Of a stretch of DNA of 64,000 nt, positions 36,840 through 44,414 are shown piece after piece. This DNA is from Devosia sp. YR412. GTDB taxonomy: Bacteria; Pseudomonadota; Alphaproteobacteria; Rhizobiales; Devosiaceae. The stretch spans positions 930,001-994,000 of the forward strand of contig NZ_FOFL01000001.1 of the NCBI RefSeq assembly GCF_900110945.1, given 5' to 3'. The notes below the pieces were generated by a model. It saw only the letters and a list, made by a program, of their open reading frames with translations, was not told the DNA's origin and made no database searches. Made by a program: the position numbers and the translations under genes. Within the stretch, counting starts at the first letter, position 1; the number at the start of each line of letters is the position of its first letter.

Positions 36840-37649
36840 ATGGCAGTCCTCGCTGAACCAACCGCCACGCCCGCGGCGCGCGGCAACCCGGTGCTCCGTA
36901 TCCTGGGCAAGGTTTCGCCCTCGGCCTGGAGCCTCTTGGTCATTCTCGTGCTTTGGGAACTCTCGGTCCGCATCGGCAATGTGCCGGCCTATATGCTGCC
37001 GGCACCATCGCAGATCTTCCAGGAATTCATCGACTACGGCCATCGCCTGCTGCCCAATGCCGGCGTGACGCTGTTCGAAGTGCTGCTCGGCTTTACCCTG
37101 TCGGTGCTGATCAGCATTCCGCTTGCCGTGCTGATCGTTTATTCGCGGCCGATCGAGCGGATGATCTATCCGCTGATCGTCTCCAGCCAGACGGTGCCCA
37201 TGGTGGCCGTGGCGCCGCTGCTGCTGACCTGGTTCGGCTATGGCATGACGCCCAAGATCGTCATCGTCATCCTCCAGACCTTCTTCCCCATCGTGGTCAA
37301 CACGGTGATGGGGCTGAATTCGGCCAGTCGCGAGATGATCTATCTCGCCAAGTCGATGGGTGCGTCCAACTGGCAGGTGTTCTGGAAATTCCGCCTGCCG
37401 CAGGCCCTGCCCTCGATCTTTGCGGGCCTAAAGCTGGCTACCGCCATGTCGGTGATCGGCGCCATCGTTGCTGAATTTGTCGGCGCCAATGCCGGCCTCG
37501 GCTATGTCATCCTCGTCGCCGGCGCCAGCTTCAACATAACGCGCCAGTTTGCAGCGATCATCCTGATCATTCTGATCGGCGTGGTGTTCTTCGCAGTGCT
37601 GGAACAAGTGGAAAAGCTTGCCATGCCCTGGCGGCGTATTGCGCGGTAA
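36840..37649 (+). CDS. NitT/TauT-type ABC importer 2, permease
   Basis: 269 residues with about six membrane helices. The ATPase-contact loop is EMIYLAKSMGASNWQVFWKFRLPQALPS, and VIGAIVAEFVGANAGLGYVI is family-typical. Last gene of the importer 2 operon, followed by a strong terminator. Confidence 0.88.
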   Translation: MAVLAEPTATPAARGNPVLRILGKVSPSAWSLLVILVLWELSVRIGNVPAYMLPAPSQIFQEFIDYGHRLLPNAGVTLFEVLLGFTLSVLISIPLAVLIVYSRPIERMIYPLIVSSQTVPMVAVAPLLLTWFGYGMTPKIVIVILQTFFPIVVNTVMGLNSASREMIYLAKSMGASNWQVFWKFRLPQALPSIFAGLKLATAMSVIGAIVAEFVGANAGLGYVILVAGASFNITRQFAAIILIILIGVVFFAVLEQVEKLAMPWRRIAR

Positions 37650-37672
37650 GTTCAAGCACATGAATTGATCGA

Positions 37673-37695
37673 GGGGGCCTCCGGGCCCCCTTTTT
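37673..37695 (+). terminator. Rho-independent terminator after importer 2
   Basis: GGGGGCC/GGCCCCC stem with a TCCG loop and a run of five T. Confidence 0.85.
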
Positions 37696-37723
37696 CGTTT
37701 GGGCACCAGAAAGATCGTGCGTA

Positions 37724-37848
37724 GCCCGACCCCCACCCGACCCCTTTGGGGCCGCCCTCCCCACAAGGGGGAGAGAGAAGAAAGATCGAGACCGCGAAAC
37801 GATGGCTTCCCTCCCCTGAATGGTGAGGGATCGAGGGTGGGGTGATGA
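37724..37848. repeat. Dispersed intergenic repeat, copy 2 (inverted relative to copy 1)
   Basis: Reverse-complement relative of the element at 317-440: shared stretches include CCCCACCCGACCCC, CCCCACAAGGGGGAG and GGGATCGAGGGTGGGGTGATG. It sits between two convergent operons, flanked on each side by a terminator. Confidence 0.75.
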
Positions 37849-37874
37849 CTGGCCACCGAAGCCACCGCCCCAAA

Positions 37875-37902
37875 CAAAAAGACCCGGTGCTTGCGCACCG
37901 GG
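37875..37902 (-). terminator. Rho-independent terminator of the Rieske operon
   Basis: CCCGGTGC/GCACCGGG stem with a TTGC loop; on the minus strand it is followed by TCTTTTTGTTTG. It lies 26 bases after the reductase stop. Confidence 0.85.
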
Positions 37903-37928
37903 CCAGTTGGGACTTGCGGCAGGAACGT

Positions 37929-38987
37929 CTAGAGATCGAGCACCAGGCGACCGGATTTGGCGCCGGAGCAGCAGATCATGATCAGCTTGTTGGAATCCTT
38001 CTCGCGGGTCGAAAGGACATTATCCTTGTGGTCGCATTCGCCTTCCAGCACGACCGTCTCACAGGTGCCACAGACGCCTTCGCGGCAGGAATGGGCCACC
38101 GGCACGCCATTGGCTTCGAGCACATCCATGATGCTTTCGCCGGCCTTGACGAAGAATTCCTTGCCCTGACGCTTGAGCGCTACGGTGAAGTCACTGGTGG
38201 GCTTGGCATTGGTGCCGGCGAAATGTTCCACATGCACATTGTCTTCCGGGCGCCAGCCGGCCGAGGCCTTGAAGGTCTCGATCATGCGCGAGGGGCCGCA
38301 GCAATAGACATGCGCCGCCTTGGGAATGCCGACCGCGAGCTTCAGCAGCGGCATGACCTTGCCCTCGACGTCGTCGAAGTGGAAATGCACCCGGCCCGGC
38401 GCCGCGGCATCGAGCGCTTCGAGCTCGGCCACGAAGGCTGCGCTGGAGCGGTTGCGCGCGGCATAGAACAGCTTCCACGGCTTGCCGAGGCTTTCGAGGC
38501 GACGGATCATCGCCAGCATGGGCGTGATGCCGATGCCGCCGGCGAAGAAGGCGCTGGTTTCGGCGTCGTCGACCAGCGGGAAAGTATTGTGCGGCGGGTC
38601 GACCGGCAGCACGTCGCCGACCTTGAGCTGTTCGGCAATATAGGCCGAGCCACCACGGCTGGCAGCATCGCGATTGACCGCGACGATATAGCGATCCGTG
38701 GTTTCGGGACCATTGGTCAGCGAATAGGAACGGCTGAGATCGCCCGGCAATTTGAGATTGATATGCGCGCCCGCGCTGAATGGGGGCAGCGGCGAGCCAT
38801 CGGCGGAGACCAGCTCAATGGCACGGATGGTTTCGGCGACGAGGGTGATGGAGGCCACGCGCATGGTCAGCGCCTTGGCATCGGCCGGCGTATGATGTTC
38901 GGACACGGAGGCGGCTCCGGCTTCTTCAATGTGGGTCACGGGATCCGGCGCAAATGCGCCGGATCCAAGGGTGAGGCCTTCGCTCAT
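37929..38987 (-). CDS. Phthalate dioxygenase reductase-type ferredoxin reductase
   Basis: 352 residues in the order flavin domain, NAD domain and C-terminal 2Fe-2S. The flavin motif is RSYSLTN, the nucleotide-binding part FFAGGIGITPMLAM, with YCCGPSRMIETF, and the plant-type ferredoxin cysteines are CREGVCGTCETVVLEG plus a final Cys near ICCSG. It passes electrons from NAD(P)H to the Rieske oxygenase encoded just upstream (TAATG overlap). About 45 residues at the N-terminus precede the flavin domain and look unstructured, so a later start is possible. Confidence 0.88.
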   Translation of the reverse strand: MSEGLTLGSGAFAPDPVTHIEEAGAASVSEHHTPADAKALTMRVASITLVAETIRAIELVSADGSPLPPFSAGAHINLKLPGDLSRSYSLTNGPETTDRYIVAVNRDAASRGGSAYIAEQLKVGDVLPVDPPHNTFPLVDDAETSAFFAGGIGITPMLAMIRRLESLGKPWKLFYAARNRSSAAFVAELEALDAAAPGRVHFHFDDVEGKVMPLLKLAVGIPKAAHVYCCGPSRMIETFKASAGWRPEDNVHVEHFAGTNAKPTSDFTVALKRQGKEFFVKAGESIMDVLEANGVPVAHSCREGVCGTCETVVLEGECDHKDNVLSTREKDSNKLIMICCSGAKSGRLVLDL

Positions 38988-40318
38988 TATTCGGCTGCGG
39001 CCATCTTGGGCTTGTAGCCCTTGACCTCGGCCATCTTCTCTTCATAGCCGTCGAGCCAGTCGGTGCCATAGGGAACGACAATGTCGCCGCCGCGGGCATC
39101 GCGGGCGTATTCAGGGTGATCGACGAAGTCGGGCAGCTTGCCGGTCGCGGCATATTCCTTGGCCGCATCGAGCATGACGCGACGGGTCAGGATCACCATG
39201 CGGTCGGACGCAGCGAGGTGCTCCATTTCGCGATCGACGACATAGCCCATGGATTCCTGGATCATCTGGTCCTGCATCGGCACGCCGACGACGCCGGTAT
39301 AGCTGTCGCCATTGCGCTGCCATTCACGGTCGATGCCATAGTCGTTGGAGCGATCCTTGACCGGGCGCCAGCGGCCCTTCCAGTCGGTGGTGTTGGGCAG
39401 GTATTCAAGCGGACGGGCCAGGCCTTCGACGGGGGTGCCGTCCTTGTACTTGAAGCCCTTCTTGCCGCCACCCGACGCGCGACGCAGGTCGATGTTGAAG
39501 ATCATCGTCGAGGTGTCGTCGATCGGCACCCAGGCATTGGCCGTCACGGCCTTGTCCAGTTCGCCGCCGGGATAGGTGACCCAGAAGGGGAAGAGGTAGG
39601 AGGCGAAGCGATGGTGCTCGGTGCCTTCAAAGGCATTGCGCTGGGCCGAATACATGGTGCCGTATTTGGTGACGGTCACGTTGATCTTGGGCGCCTTCTC
39701 GGTGACGGTGAAGACTTCCGGATCCGACAGGTCGAGCTTTTCGCCATCGATGCCGCCGACATGCAGGAAACCGAGATGCGAGGTGTCGATATCGCCTTCC
39801 AGCGCCTGCATGTAGTTGCAGTCGCGGTGGGTCAGGGCGATGTTGCGGTCATCGGCTTCGCCGTGAATGGCTTCGATTTCTGGCAGTTCCGGCGGGTTTT
39901 CCTGACGCTCGCCCATATAGGCGAAGACGATGCCGCCCGATTCCTTGACGCGATAGGCAATGGCCGGGGTGCCGGCCGGATACTTGGACTTGTCTTCGAG
40001 ATTGGGTTGATCGAGGCACTTGCCGGTGACGTCGAACTTCCAGCCGTGATAAGCGCAGCGGATGCCGCCCAATTCGTTACGGCCGAAGAACAGCGAGGCG
40101 CAGCGATGCGGGCAGCGGTGATCGAAGACGCCGACGCGGCCTTCGCTATCGCGGAAGGCGACCAGCTTTTCACCCAGGATCATCAGGCGCACGGGGTCGC
40201 CATTCTGGATCAGTTCGGACGACAGGCAGACCGGCAGCCAGAACTGACGGAAGAAATTCCCCATCAGCGTACCCTTGCCGACCTGGCTCAGCTGTTGATT
40301 TTCTTCTGCGGTAATCAT
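38987..40318 (-). CDS. Rieske non-heme iron oxygenase (phthalate 4,5-dioxygenase-like)
   Basis: 443 residues. Rieske 2Fe-2S ligands Cys69-x-His71 and Cys88-x2-His91 (CPHRC...CAYHGW). The mononuclear iron site is in EGDIDTSHLGFLH, with a further acidic ligand expected in the C-terminal half. The length and QFWLPVCLSSEL start fit the phthalate-dioxygenase group, which covers ring hydroxylases as well as O- and N-demethylases. AGGAGA precedes the start. It is second in a nitrilase 2-oxygenase-reductase operon whose promoter carries the shared boxes. Confidence 0.9.
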   Translation of the reverse strand: MITAEENQQLSQVGKGTLMGNFFRQFWLPVCLSSELIQNGDPVRLMILGEKLVAFRDSEGRVGVFDHRCPHRCASLFFGRNELGGIRCAYHGWKFDVTGKCLDQPNLEDKSKYPAGTPAIAYRVKESGGIVFAYMGERQENPPELPEIEAIHGEADDRNIALTHRDCNYMQALEGDIDTSHLGFLHVGGIDGEKLDLSDPEVFTVTEKAPKINVTVTKYGTMYSAQRNAFEGTEHHRFASYLFPFWVTYPGGELDKAVTANAWVPIDDTSTMIFNIDLRRASGGGKKGFKYKDGTPVEGLARPLEYLPNTTDWKGRWRPVKDRSNDYGIDREWQRNGDSYTGVVGVPMQDQMIQESMGYVVDREMEHLAASDRMVILTRRVMLDAAKEYAATGKLPDFVDHPEYARDARGGDIVVPYGTDWLDGYEEKMAEVKGYKPKMAAAE

Positions 40319-40328
40319 CTCGGATCTC

Positions 40329-41402
40329 CTAGTGAGCAGATTGGGCCACGGGCTCGGAAGCGCCGGGCGGCAATGGGGTGAGAATACTGGCCTGTTCCAT
40401 ATTGGCGCGAGCCGTGGCGATGGCGGCGCGGGTCTGCGCGGTGTCCACCATCGGGGCGTCGAGGAAATGGTCGGGCGGATAGAAGCGTGCGGCCTCATAA
40501 TAGGGCACGTACATTTCGTAGCGGGCGCGTAGCAGCGGATTGGCAAGGCCGGTATCGGTGCGGCGATCGCGGCGCAAAGCCTCGATATCGATCAGCGCCG
40601 AGACGGCAATGCTTTCGCCATCGTCTTCCTGGAAGGCCAGGGTATTGCCGTGGTGGTCGATGATATGCGAGCGGCCGCCGGGTATGGAATTGTCGGGCGA
40701 GAAGCCGATCGGGCCGGCGACATTGGCGCTGACCAGATAGGTCATGTTCTCGGCAACCCTGGCGAGCTTGGCGGCTTCCTGCGCATCGGTGCGCTTGGAA
40801 TTGGTCGGGTGCAGGATCACTTCGGCGCCCTGCATCATCATCACGCGCGCCACTTCGGGCACCGAGATTTCGCCGCAGGGAATCAGCGCCAGCTTGCCGA
40901 GACGGGTCTCGACGACGGGGAAGACGTCGGACTGTGGCGTGACTTCGAGATAGCGCGACATGAAGTCATGCACCGAGGGGAAGGCCGCGGTGTTGACGCG
41001 ACGGTAGTTGAGAATGATCTCGCCGCTATCGTCTATCAGGAAGGAGCTGTTGAAATAGCGGCCAGCCCATTCGGGCGGCGCTTCGAACATATTGCCGGCA
41101 ATGAAAATGCCGTGGCGCTTGGCCAACTCCTGCAGGGGTGCGGTCAGGGGGCCAGGGATGGACGAACAGGCGCGGGCAATCCACTCTTCCACCTTCATAT
41201 GCAGCGGCGGGCCCTGCATGGCGAATTCCGGAAACACCACCAGATCGGGCTTTTGCTCGGAGGCGCAGGCCTCTTCGATCATGCGGACCAGCGTTGCGAC
41301 ATTGCGGGCGATCACCGCCTGGGCGGCCTCGGCGCTTTCAGCCTGGGAGGCTCGCTCGCTGCGCATTTGAATGCTGGTTGCCCGCCAGGTCTTGATCGCC
41401 AT
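40329..41402 (-). CDS. Nitrilase-superfamily amidase, AmiE-like (nitrilase 2)
   Basis: 357 residues, paralogous to nitrilase 1: it starts MAIKTWRATSIQ. Glu59 (LVVFPEFAMQ) and Cys176 (LALIPCGEIS) are in place, and the usual catalytic lysine is again arginine (Arg135 in YRRVN). GGGAG precedes the start. First gene of the Rieske operon, ten bases from the oxygenase, suggesting that oxygenation and amide hydrolysis act on the same molecule. Confidence 0.87.
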   Translation of the reverse strand: MAIKTWRATSIQMRSERASQAESAEAAQAVIARNVATLVRMIEEACASEQKPDLVVFPEFAMQGPPLHMKVEEWIARACSSIPGPLTAPLQELAKRHGIFIAGNMFEAPPEWAGRYFNSSFLIDDSGEIILNYRRVNTAAFPSVHDFMSRYLEVTPQSDVFPVVETRLGKLALIPCGEISVPEVARVMMMQGAEVILHPTNSKRTDAQEAAKLARVAENMTYLVSANVAGPIGFSPDNSIPGGRSHIIDHHGNTLAFQEDDGESIAVSALIDIEALRRDRRTDTGLANPLLRARYEMYVPYYEAARFYPPDHFLDAPMVDTAQTRAAIATARANMEQASILTPLPPGASEPVAQSAH

Positions 41403-41440
41403 AAGCCACTCCCGGTGCCTGGCGCACGAATTGCACGCCA

Positions 41441-41461
41441 TTGGTATACCATAGGTTTAAC
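41441..41461. promoter_or_regulatory. Operator boxes between nitrilase 2 and GntR 2
   Basis: A perfect consensus box TTGGTATACC at 41441, within the palindrome TGGTATACCA, with a weaker TAGGTTTAAC 11 bp further at 41452. They lie 38-60 bases ahead of the nitrilase 2 start. Confidence 0.7.
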
Positions 41462-41573
41462 GTGTGATGATCGGCTTGCCAAGCCCTATCGCGGCGATGG
41501 CTAGTACAATTTTCGGCAGTGGATAAAGCTGCCCCGAAATCGGGCATATTTCGGGAGGGCATTTAGTTGTGGG

Positions 41574-41583
41574 ATGGCATACC
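41574..41583. promoter_or_regulatory. Single operator-like box in the GntR 2 leader
   Basis: ATGGCATACC, close to the box TTGGCATACC of binding protein 2. It lies about 72 bases before the chosen GntR 2 start, consistent with autoregulation. No clear phased partner is seen. Confidence 0.45.
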
Positions 41584-41654
41584 GCGACTATCCCAAAAGT
41601 CTTCCAAGCCCCGGCGGCACAGGCTATGACAACAACCCAAATGGGAGCGCCAAA

Positions 41655-42338
41655 ATGGCTGAGATTGCCGAGCCACTGAATGCAAATAGTCTGCTGCAGG
41701 GCGATCGCCCAAATCTGACCGAGCAAGTCTATGAACAGTTGATCGACATCCTGATCCGCGGCGAACTTCAGCCCGGCGACGTGATTGTCGAGCGCAAGAT
41801 GGCGGAACGACTCAATGCGTCGCGCACCCCGGTGCGGGAGGCACTCGGCCGACTTGAAGCGGAAGGCCTGGTTTACAAGCAGCCGAGCCGCGGCGTCACC
41901 GTGAGCCCGTTTTCCACGGAAGCCTTTGTCGAACTGCTCAATGTACGCCAGCTGCTGGAAGCTGAAGCGGCGCGTCTCGCCGCCGGTCGCATTCCGCAGG
42001 AGAAGATGGACGCCATCCGCGCGGCGCTACAGGATCTCGGCAAGCAGGCCAAGCCGAGCCTCAGCGATATCTGGGATGTCGACGACATGCTGCATGGCGC
42101 GGTTGCCGATGCGGCGGGCAATACATTGCTCGCCGGCATGATCCGCGACCTGCGCCGCCGCACCCATGTGTTCAACGCCTATCGCAATCCGATCAGCCCG
42201 AAGTTCGGCGTGGAGGAAAACACCTCGCTGCTCGACGCGATCGCCAGCGGCGACCAGCAGCGGGCGCATGATGCCATGGCCGAGCATATCGAAAGCGTGC
42301 GCGTCGCCATCATCGACCGGCTGTCAGGCTCGCGCTAG
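41655..42338 (+). CDS. GntR-family regulator, FCD type (GntR 2)
   Basis: 227 residues. Winged helix (YEQLIDILIRGELQPGDVI, ASRTPVREALGRLEAEGLV) plus an FCD ligand domain (WDVDDMLH, IRDLRRRTHVFN, then HIESVR). Paralogous to GntR 1 along its whole length and with the same recognition-helix core. GGGAG seven bases upstream supports the start at 41655; an ATG at 41574 would add 27 residues without homology and overlap the operator-like box. Its stop shares a CTAG with that of the convergent dihydropyrimidinase-like gene. Confidence 0.88.
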   Translation: MAEIAEPLNANSLLQGDRPNLTEQVYEQLIDILIRGELQPGDVIVERKMAERLNASRTPVREALGRLEAEGLVYKQPSRGVTVSPFSTEAFVELLNVRQLLEAEAARLAAGRIPQEKMDAIRAALQDLGKQAKPSLSDIWDVDDMLHGAVADAAGNTLLAGMIRDLRRRTHVFNAYRNPISPKFGVEENTSLLDAIASGDQQRAHDAMAEHIESVRVAIIDRLSGSR

Positions 42339-43681
42339 CCGCGCGGCACGAAGCGGCCGAGCCCGTTTGCCTCGGTGACAAACTGGCCATCCCACACCTG
42401 CTGGCCGCGCACAAAAGTTGCGGCTGGCGTGACGGCGAATTGCTGGCCGTCATAGGCGCTCCAGCCCGGCCCGAGCGGATTGCGCCTTGCGTCATAGATC
42501 ATCGGCTCGACGGCCAGCACGGCGACATCGGCGTCAAAGCCCGGTGCCAGCTGGCCCTTCCGGGACAGACCAAAGAACTCTGCCGGCTTGCGGCAGAGGT
42601 ATTCGGCGGTCATCTGGGAGGCAGCGTCAAAACCCTTGCGCCGCGCCGCTTCGGTGAAGAAGGCCGGCAGCATGGCTTCGAGGCCCGGCATGCCGGCAGC
42701 CACGTCGAAGATCGATGCCGTGGTCTTGCGCTCCAGCGGCCAGGCGCTGTGGTCGGATGACACGAAAGTCGCGCCGCCGCTTTCGAGGATTTCCCAGAGC
42801 CGATCGACCTCGCCTGAGCGGATCGGCGGATTGACCTTGAGCAGGCCACCGAGCCGCGCCATGTCGGGCGCTGCGTCAAACAGCAGGTAATGCACGCACA
42901 TTTCGGCCGTCGCATTGACGCCGCGGGCTTGGTAGTCAGCAACCAGATCAAAGCCGTCGGCCAGTGAGATATGGACGATATGGGCATGGGCTTCGGTCGA
43001 GGCGGCCAGTTCGAGGAAGCTGGCGGTCGCGGTCAGCTCAGCCACCGGCGGACGGCTGTCGCTGTGATCCTCGGGCTTGTTGCGACCCTCGGCAATGAAT
43101 TGCTTGGTCGTCGCGGCGACGATCTCCTGGTCTTCATTGTGCAGGCCAAGCGGCAGGCCCCTGCCCTCCAGCGCCTTGAGCAGGGTCAGTGTCGCCGAAT
43201 TGCCGATGCGGGGAAAGCGCTCGGGATGGGCCTCGAAGGAGGAAATCTTGAAGGCGCAGACGCCGCCGGCGACCAGGTCCTCGACATGCTCGAGATTTGG
43301 CGTGGTGGGCACGGTGCCATAGAGCGCCACGTCGCAGACGGAAAGTGCATTGATCGCCGCGACCTTTTCCGCCAGCACAGCGCCAGTGGTCACCGGCGTC
43401 GGATGGTCATAGGGCATGTCGACAATGGTGGTGACACCGCCCATCACGGCGGCGTGGCTGGTCATGGTCATGCCGGCAAAACCGATCTGGCTGCCGGCAT
43501 GGGTCTGGCCATCAACGGCGCCGGGCAAGAGCAATGCCGTGCCGAAATCGCGAACCTCTGTTGCCTGCGGGCGGGCGCCGGTGCCCACCGCGGCAATGCT
43601 GCCGCCGGTGATCGCAACCCAGCCATTGTCGAGAATGGCAGATGGCGTCACCACGCGCCCGGCAAGCAGAAGATCGAACAT
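42335..43681 (-). CDS. Dihydropyrimidinase/allantoinase-like amidohydrolase
   Basis: 448 residues of the cyclic amidohydrolase group. Marks are the probable carboxylated lysine in CAFKISSF, metal histidines in LGLHNED and HIVHIS, KVNPPIR, and the catalytic Asp in VSSDHSAW. The first metal motif, usually DxHxH, reads DGQTH (Asp57, Gln59, His61), so one histidine is glutamine. The family opens hydantoin, dihydropyrimidine, allantoin or dihydroorotate rings. AAGGAG precedes the start. It is divergent from the NIPSNAP-RidA operon with the boxes in between. Confidence 0.86.
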   Translation of the reverse strand: MFDLLLAGRVVTPSAILDNGWVAITGGSIAAVGTGARPQATEVRDFGTALLLPGAVDGQTHAGSQIGFAGMTMTSHAAVMGGVTTIVDMPYDHPTPVTTGAVLAEKVAAINALSVCDVALYGTVPTTPNLEHVEDLVAGGVCAFKISSFEAHPERFPRIGNSATLTLLKALEGRGLPLGLHNEDQEIVAATTKQFIAEGRNKPEDHSDSRPPVAELTATASFLELAASTEAHAHIVHISLADGFDLVADYQARGVNATAEMCVHYLLFDAAPDMARLGGLLKVNPPIRSGEVDRLWEILESGGATFVSSDHSAWPLERKTTASIFDVAAGMPGLEAMLPAFFTEAARRKGFDAASQMTAEYLCRKPAEFFGLSRKGQLAPGFDADVAVLAVEPMIYDARRNPLGPGWSAYDGQQFAVTPAATFVRGQQVWDGQFVTEANGLGRFVPRG

Positions 43682-43720
43682 TTGGTGCTCCTTTGACCCG
43701 CAAATTCGCCCGCCCAGATT

Positions 43721-43752
43721 TTGGCGTGCACTTGGCATTCTTTTGGTGTACC
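43721..43752. promoter_or_regulatory. Triple phased operator boxes, hydrolase/NIPSNAP divergent promoter
   Basis: Three copies at exactly 11-bp period: TTGGCGTGCA at 43721, TTGGCATTCT at 43732 and TTGGTGTACC at 43743. The last is part of the near-perfect palindrome TTGGTGTACCAA. Confidence 0.7.
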
Positions 43753-43798
43753 AAGATTGGGCGAGTTTGGAAAGCCAATGAAATCCCCAGGACCAACC

Positions 43799-44413
43799 AT
43801 GCTTTACGACCTAACGATCCTGTCGCTGCTGCCCAATACGCTGGGCGCGGTGATGCCTTTACTGCCCGAAACCTACAAGAATTTCTCCAGCACCGGAACG
43901 CCGCTGGGCGCCTTTGCCTGCGAGTTCGGCACGCTCAACCGCTTTGCCTTCCTGACTCAGTATGACAGCGTCGAGGCTCTCACCGCCGAGCGCGCCCGGC
44001 TGATGCAGACCGACAATCCCTATGGCATCGGCCAGTATATCGGCGGCATCAACAGCACGGCGTTCAAACCGCTGTCCTTCGCCAAGCCGATCGTGCCGGG
44101 CACGTACGGCCCCTTCTACGAATTCCGTACCTATACGCTGGCGCCCAATGGCCTGGCCGATACCGAGGCCGCCTGGGCCAAAATCATCGACCGCCGCAAT
44201 GAGATGTCTCCGCTGCTGACCAATATGGCCTCCATCGAGGAAGGCCCGCAGAAGATGGTCCATATCTGGCCCTATAACAGCGTGGAGCAGCGCGTCGCGG
44301 CCCGTGGCCAGGCCAGCAAGGAAGGCATCTGGCCACCGCCGGGCGGTTCTGGTCACCTGACCAATCTGCAGTCCGAGCTTTTCGTCGCCACCAGCTTCTC
44401 GGATCTCAAGTAG
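43799..44413 (+). CDS. NIPSNAP family protein
   Basis: 204 residues with two dimeric alpha/beta barrel halves: MLYDLTILSLLPNTLGAVMP at the start and FYEFRTYTLAPNGLADTEAAW at about 100, with the NIPSNAP ending KMVHIWPYNSVEQRVAARGQA. These proteins have no firm enzymatic role and are often found in catabolic clusters, perhaps handling unstable intermediates. AGGA precedes the start. The next gene, RidA-like, starts two bases after its stop. Confidence 0.82.
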   Translation: MLYDLTILSLLPNTLGAVMPLLPETYKNFSSTGTPLGAFACEFGTLNRFAFLTQYDSVEALTAERARLMQTDNPYGIGQYIGGINSTAFKPLSFAKPIVPGTYGPFYEFRTYTLAPNGLADTEAAWAKIIDRRNEMSPLLTNMASIEEGPQKMVHIWPYNSVEQRVAARGQASKEGIWPPPGGSGHLTNLQSELFVATSFSDLK

Positions 44414-44414
44414 C

